DNA from: Alphaproteobacteria bacterium UBA1254
GTDB taxonomy: Bacteria; Pseudomonadota; Alphaproteobacteria; RF32; CAG-239
Assembly: GCA_002308495.1 (NCBI GenBank)
Contig: DBVW01000007.1
Location: 1-17,361, forward strand
Length of the DNA stretch: 17,361 nucleotides
Direction: 5' to 3'
The notes under the pieces were generated by a model. The model searched no databases, had not been told where the DNA came from, and saw only the letters and a program-made list of their open reading frames with translations. This document shows, in pieces, positions 14,894 through 17,361 of the stretch. The number at the start of each line of letters is the position of its first letter. The stretch's first letter is position 1. A program made the position numbers and the translations under genes.

Positions 14894-16339
14894 ATGGTTC
14901 AAAAACCCGAAATAGAAGATTTAAGCGGCGATAAGTATAAATACGGCTTTACAACCGATATTGAAACAGAGAGTGCGCCCAAAGGCTTAAATGAGGATAT
15001 TATCCGGCTCATTTCAAAAAAGAAAAACGAGCCCGATTGGCTTTTGGACAGACGCCTTAAGGCTTATCGCCATTGGCTTAATATGACCGAGCCGACATGG
15101 GCAAAACTGACTTATGATAAAATCAATTATCAAGATCTTTTTTATTATGCTGCCCCGAAACAGAAAGTTAAGCCTAAAAGCTTAGATGATGTTGATCCCG
15201 AGCTTTTAAAAACTTATGACAAACTCGGTATTCCCTTAAAAGAGCAAGAGGTTTTATCCGGCGTTGTCGCCGTTGATGCCGTTTTTGACAGCGTTTCCGT
15301 TGCAACGACCTATCGTGCGAAACTTGCCGAGCGAGGCATTATCTTCTGCTCTATTTCGGAGGCCGTGCAAAAGCATCCTGATTTGGTTCAAAAATATTTG
15401 GGCTCTGTTGTGCCTTACACGGACAATTTCTTTGCCTGCCTTAATTCCGCCGTGTTTACGGACGGTTCGTTTGTCTATATCCCGAAAGGGGTTCGTTGCC
15501 CGATGGAGCTTTCAACATATTTTAGAATTAATGCCCAAAACACCGGTCAATTTGAGCGAACACTCATTATTGCCGATGAAGAAAGCTATGTTTCATATTT
15601 GGAAGGTTGCACGGCTCCTCAGCGCGATGAAAATCAGCTTCATGCCGCCATTGTTGAAATTGTTATCTTAAAAGATGCCGAGGTGAAATATTCGACCGTT
15701 CAAAACTGGTATCCCGGCGACAAATTCGGCAAAGGCGGTGTCTATAATTTTGTAACCAAACGTGCAGCTTGCCGAGGCGAAAATTCAAAAGTTTCATGGA
15801 CACAGGTTGAAACCGGCTCTGCTGTTACTTGGAAATATCCGTCTTGTGTTTTGCAAGGTGATCGTTCTTCAGGAGAATTTTATTCGGTTGCCATCACAAA
15901 CAACTTTCAACAAGCCGATACCGGCACGAAAATGATTCATCTCGGCAAAAATACAACTTCACGCATCATATCAAAAGGTATTTCCGCAGGACACTCCAAC
16001 CAAACATACCGCGGTCTTGTCAAGGTTTCAAAAAATGCGCAAAATGCCCGCAATTATTCTCAATGCGACAGCTTGTTGATTGGTCAAACTTGCGGTTCGC
16101 ACACGGTGCCTTATGTTGAAAATGAAAACAGAACAGCCGTTTTGGAGCATGAAGCAACGACCTCAAAAATCAGTGAAGAACAGCTTTTTTATTGTTTGCA
16201 GAGAGGTCTTACAGAAGAACAGGCCATCGGCTTAATTGTGAACGGCTTTTGTAAAGAGGTTATGCAAAAATTGCCGATGGAATTTGCTATTGAAGCCGCC
16301 AAGCTTATTAACATCAGTTTAGAAGGAAGTGTCGGATGA
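14894..16339 (+). CDS. sufB: Fe-S cluster assembly scaffold SufB
   Basis: Cytoplasmic scaffold subunit of the SufBC2D complex, on which Fe-S clusters are built with sulfur from SufS/SufE and ATP from SufC. It has 481 residues, near the family length (495 in E. coli). The N-terminus YKYGFTTDIETESAPKGL (15-32) is a family hallmark. The beta-helix core runs from about 120 to 380. NYSQCDSLLIG places Cys391 at the position of E. coli Cys405, and LEHEATTSKI places His419 at that of His433, the residues tied to cluster assembly at the SufB-SufD interface. The terminal helices bind SufC. Its TGA overlaps the start of the next gene (ATGA). No Rrf2-type regulator gene lies upstream; the divergent neighbour is the unknown 595-residue protein. 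Confidence 0.98.
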   Translation: MVQKPEIEDLSGDKYKYGFTTDIETESAPKGLNEDIIRLISKKKNEPDWLLDRRLKAYRHWLNMTEPTWAKLTYDKINYQDLFYYAAPKQKVKPKSLDDVDPELLKTYDKLGIPLKEQEVLSGVVAVDAVFDSVSVATTYRAKLAERGIIFCSISEAVQKHPDLVQKYLGSVVPYTDNFFACLNSAVFTDGSFVYIPKGVRCPMELSTYFRINAQNTGQFERTLIIADEESYVSYLEGCTAPQRDENQLHAAIVEIVILKDAEVKYSTVQNWYPGDKFGKGGVYNFVTKRAACRGENSKVSWTQVETGSAVTWKYPSCVLQGDRSSGEFYSVAITNNFQQADTGTKMIHLGKNTTSRIISKGISAGHSNQTYRGLVKVSKNAQNARNYSQCDSLLIGQTCGSHTVPYVENENRTAVLEHEATTSKISEEQLFYCLQRGLTEEQAIGLIVNGFCKEVMQKLPMEFAIEAAKLINISLEGSVG

Positions 16340-16626
16340 AAAAAGGAGATATTTATCACCGCACCTTAAATGTTTGGTCGAATGAACATCAAATTCTTCA
16401 AACCGTTGAAGAAATGAGCGAACTGATTAAGGAAATTTTGAAAAATGTTAATCGAAAACAAAATAATATCAGTGCCATCGTTGAAGAGACGGCTGATGTT
16501 GAAATTATGCTTGAACAACTCAAATGTTGTTATAACATCAAAGATCAGGTGGAGTCTTATAAAAAAGACAAATTAAAAAAAATTGAAAAACGTTTAGACG
16601 AATGGGAAAAAGCACATGGCAAATAA
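16336..16626 (+). CDS. MazG-like nucleotide pyrophosphohydrolase family protein
   Basis: Small all-helical protein of 96 residues resembling the MazG-like/dUTPase-type NTP pyrophosphohydrolases, which cleave NTPs or dNTPs to the monophosphate and pyrophosphate using Mg2+. The metal motif is visible as E26xxE29 (EEMSEL) and E51xxD54 (EETADV), spaced as in single-domain MazG proteins. A Lys/Glu-rich helix follows to the end. The start ATG overlaps the sufB stop (ATGA), and its last 11 nt overlap the sufC start, so translation is coupled on both sides. It is not a usual suf component. It may clear damaged nucleotides, but the substrate cannot be told from the sequence. The single-domain length excludes classic two-domain MazG. 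Confidence 0.8.
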   Translation: MKKGDIYHRTLNVWSNEHQILQTVEEMSELIKEILKNVNRKQNNISAIVEETADVEIMLEQLKCCYNIKDQVESYKKDKLKKIEKRLDEWEKAHGK

Positions 16627-17361
16627 ACCGATACTTGAAATCAAAAATCTTTGCGCCAAAGCCGGCGAGAAAGACATTATCAAGAATTTTAATCTCACGA
16701 TTAACGAGGGTGAGGTTCATGCCATTATGGGTCCGAACGGTGCCGGAAAATCAACCCTTTCACATGTTTTAACCGGCAAACCCGGTTATGAAGTTATTTC
16801 CGGAACCGCCGAATTTAACGGTAAAGATTTATTTGCCCTTAAAGCAGATGAACGTGCCAACGAAGGCCTCTTTTTAATTATGCAATATCCGGTTGAAATC
16901 AGCGGTGTTTCGACACTTACGTTTTTGAAACATGCTTTGAATGCAAAACGCAAATATATGGGGCTTGATGAGCTTGATACCATGAACTTTATGAAACTTG
17001 TTCGTGAGGAAGCTTCAAAATTAAATATCAACCAGGAAATGCTCAAACGTGCGGTTAATGTCGGTTTTTCAGGCGGTGAGAAAAAGCGCATGGAAACATT
17101 GCAAATGGCCTTGCTTAAACCATCTTTGGCCATTTTGGACGAAGCTGATTCCGGTCTTGATATTGATGCCCTCAAGCTTGTTTCAAAAGGAATAAATGAT
17201 TTGCGAGACGGCAAAAGAGCTCTTTTAATTATTACCCATCACCAAGATTTGCTCGACTATATTGAACCTGATTTTGTTCATGTCTTTGCAGATGGGCATA
17301 TCATTAAAACCGGAGATAAAAAATTGGCTCTGGATCTTGAAGCCAAAGGTTACACCGATTT
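16616..17361 (+). CDS. sufC: Fe-S cluster assembly ATPase SufC, cut by window edge
   Basis: ABC-type ATPase of the SufBC2D complex; ATP binding brings two SufC subunits together and reshapes the SufB-SufD interface. I read 248 codons from the ATG at 16616 to the window edge without a stop, which is about the full family length, so only a few residues should be missing. Walker A GPNGAGKST is at 39-47, the Q-loop Gln at 90 (MQYPVEI), signature FSGGEKKR at 151-158, Walker B LAILDEADSGLD at 171-182, and the switch His at 208. The YPVEISGVS segment is typical of SufC rather than of transporters. The start overlaps the MazG-like gene by 11 nt. sufD and sufS are expected just beyond the edge. Confidence 0.96.
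   Translation, partial: MANKPILEIKNLCAKAGEKDIIKNFNLTINEGEVHAIMGPNGAGKSTLSHVLTGKPGYEVISGTAEFNGKDLFALKADERANEGLFLIMQYPVEISGVSTLTFLKHALNAKRKYMGLDELDTMNFMKLVREEASKLNINQEMLKRAVNVGFSGGEKKRMETLQMALLKPSLAILDEADSGLDIDALKLVSKGINDLRDGKRALLIITHHQDLLDYIEPDFVHVFADGHIIKTGDKKLALDLEAKGYTD

Noticed and set aside
1..17361. CRISPR arrays, insertion sequences, tRNA or rRNA genes
   Set aside because: I saw no spaced direct repeats, transposase frames with terminal repeats, or tRNA cloverleaf or rRNA signatures in the window.

Overview
The window looks like chromosomal DNA of an AT-rich alphaproteobacterium. This is inferred from gene order and protein motifs, not from any rRNA. Two gene strings point that way: an LytM/NlpD-like gene followed by yajC-secD-secF, and a DUF374 acyltransferase followed by waaA-lpxK. 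A suf Fe-S operon with low-GC codon choice adds to this. Lipid A/KDO genes show an outer membrane. The style fits the uncultured host-associated relatives of Rhodospirillales, but I cannot fix a genus.

Layout from left to right. (1) The 3' end of a type IV (PilS-like) pilin gene on +, converging on lon (-) over one hairpin that serves both strands. (2) lon, with a clear promoter that fixes its start. (3) A + strand envelope operon: DUF374 acyltransferase, waaA, lpxK, and a membrane protein with a spermidine-synthase-like domain. These genes are 8 and 13 nt apart, then overlap by 11 nt. (4) cysS (-), converging on that operon with a 9 nt gap and carrying its own promoter. (5) A 322 bp gap holding the cysS promoter, what looks like a free-standing structured RNA gene on +, and a strong terminator shared with secF. 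(6) A - strand group transcribed nlpD-like, then yajC-secD-secF, with promoters ahead of nlpD and yajC. (7) A 595-residue protein of unknown function (-). (8) Divergent from it, sufB, a MazG-like gene and sufC (+), the three frames overlapping; sufC runs off the right edge.

How they fit together: most genes serve the envelope. waaA and lpxK make KDO2-lipid A, and the DUF374 protein is a plausible lipid A acyltransferase. SecDF-YajC drives export, and the NlpD-like lipoprotein probably activates a cell wall amidase. Lon, CysS and Suf are housekeeping.

The least explained items are the candidate RNA at 8838-9053, the 595-residue protein (possible ADP-ribosyltransferase-type motifs, weak), the MazG-like gene set inside the suf operon, and the membrane-anchored spermidine-synthase-like protein tied to lpxK. 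I found no CRISPR array, insertion sequence, tRNA or rRNA.
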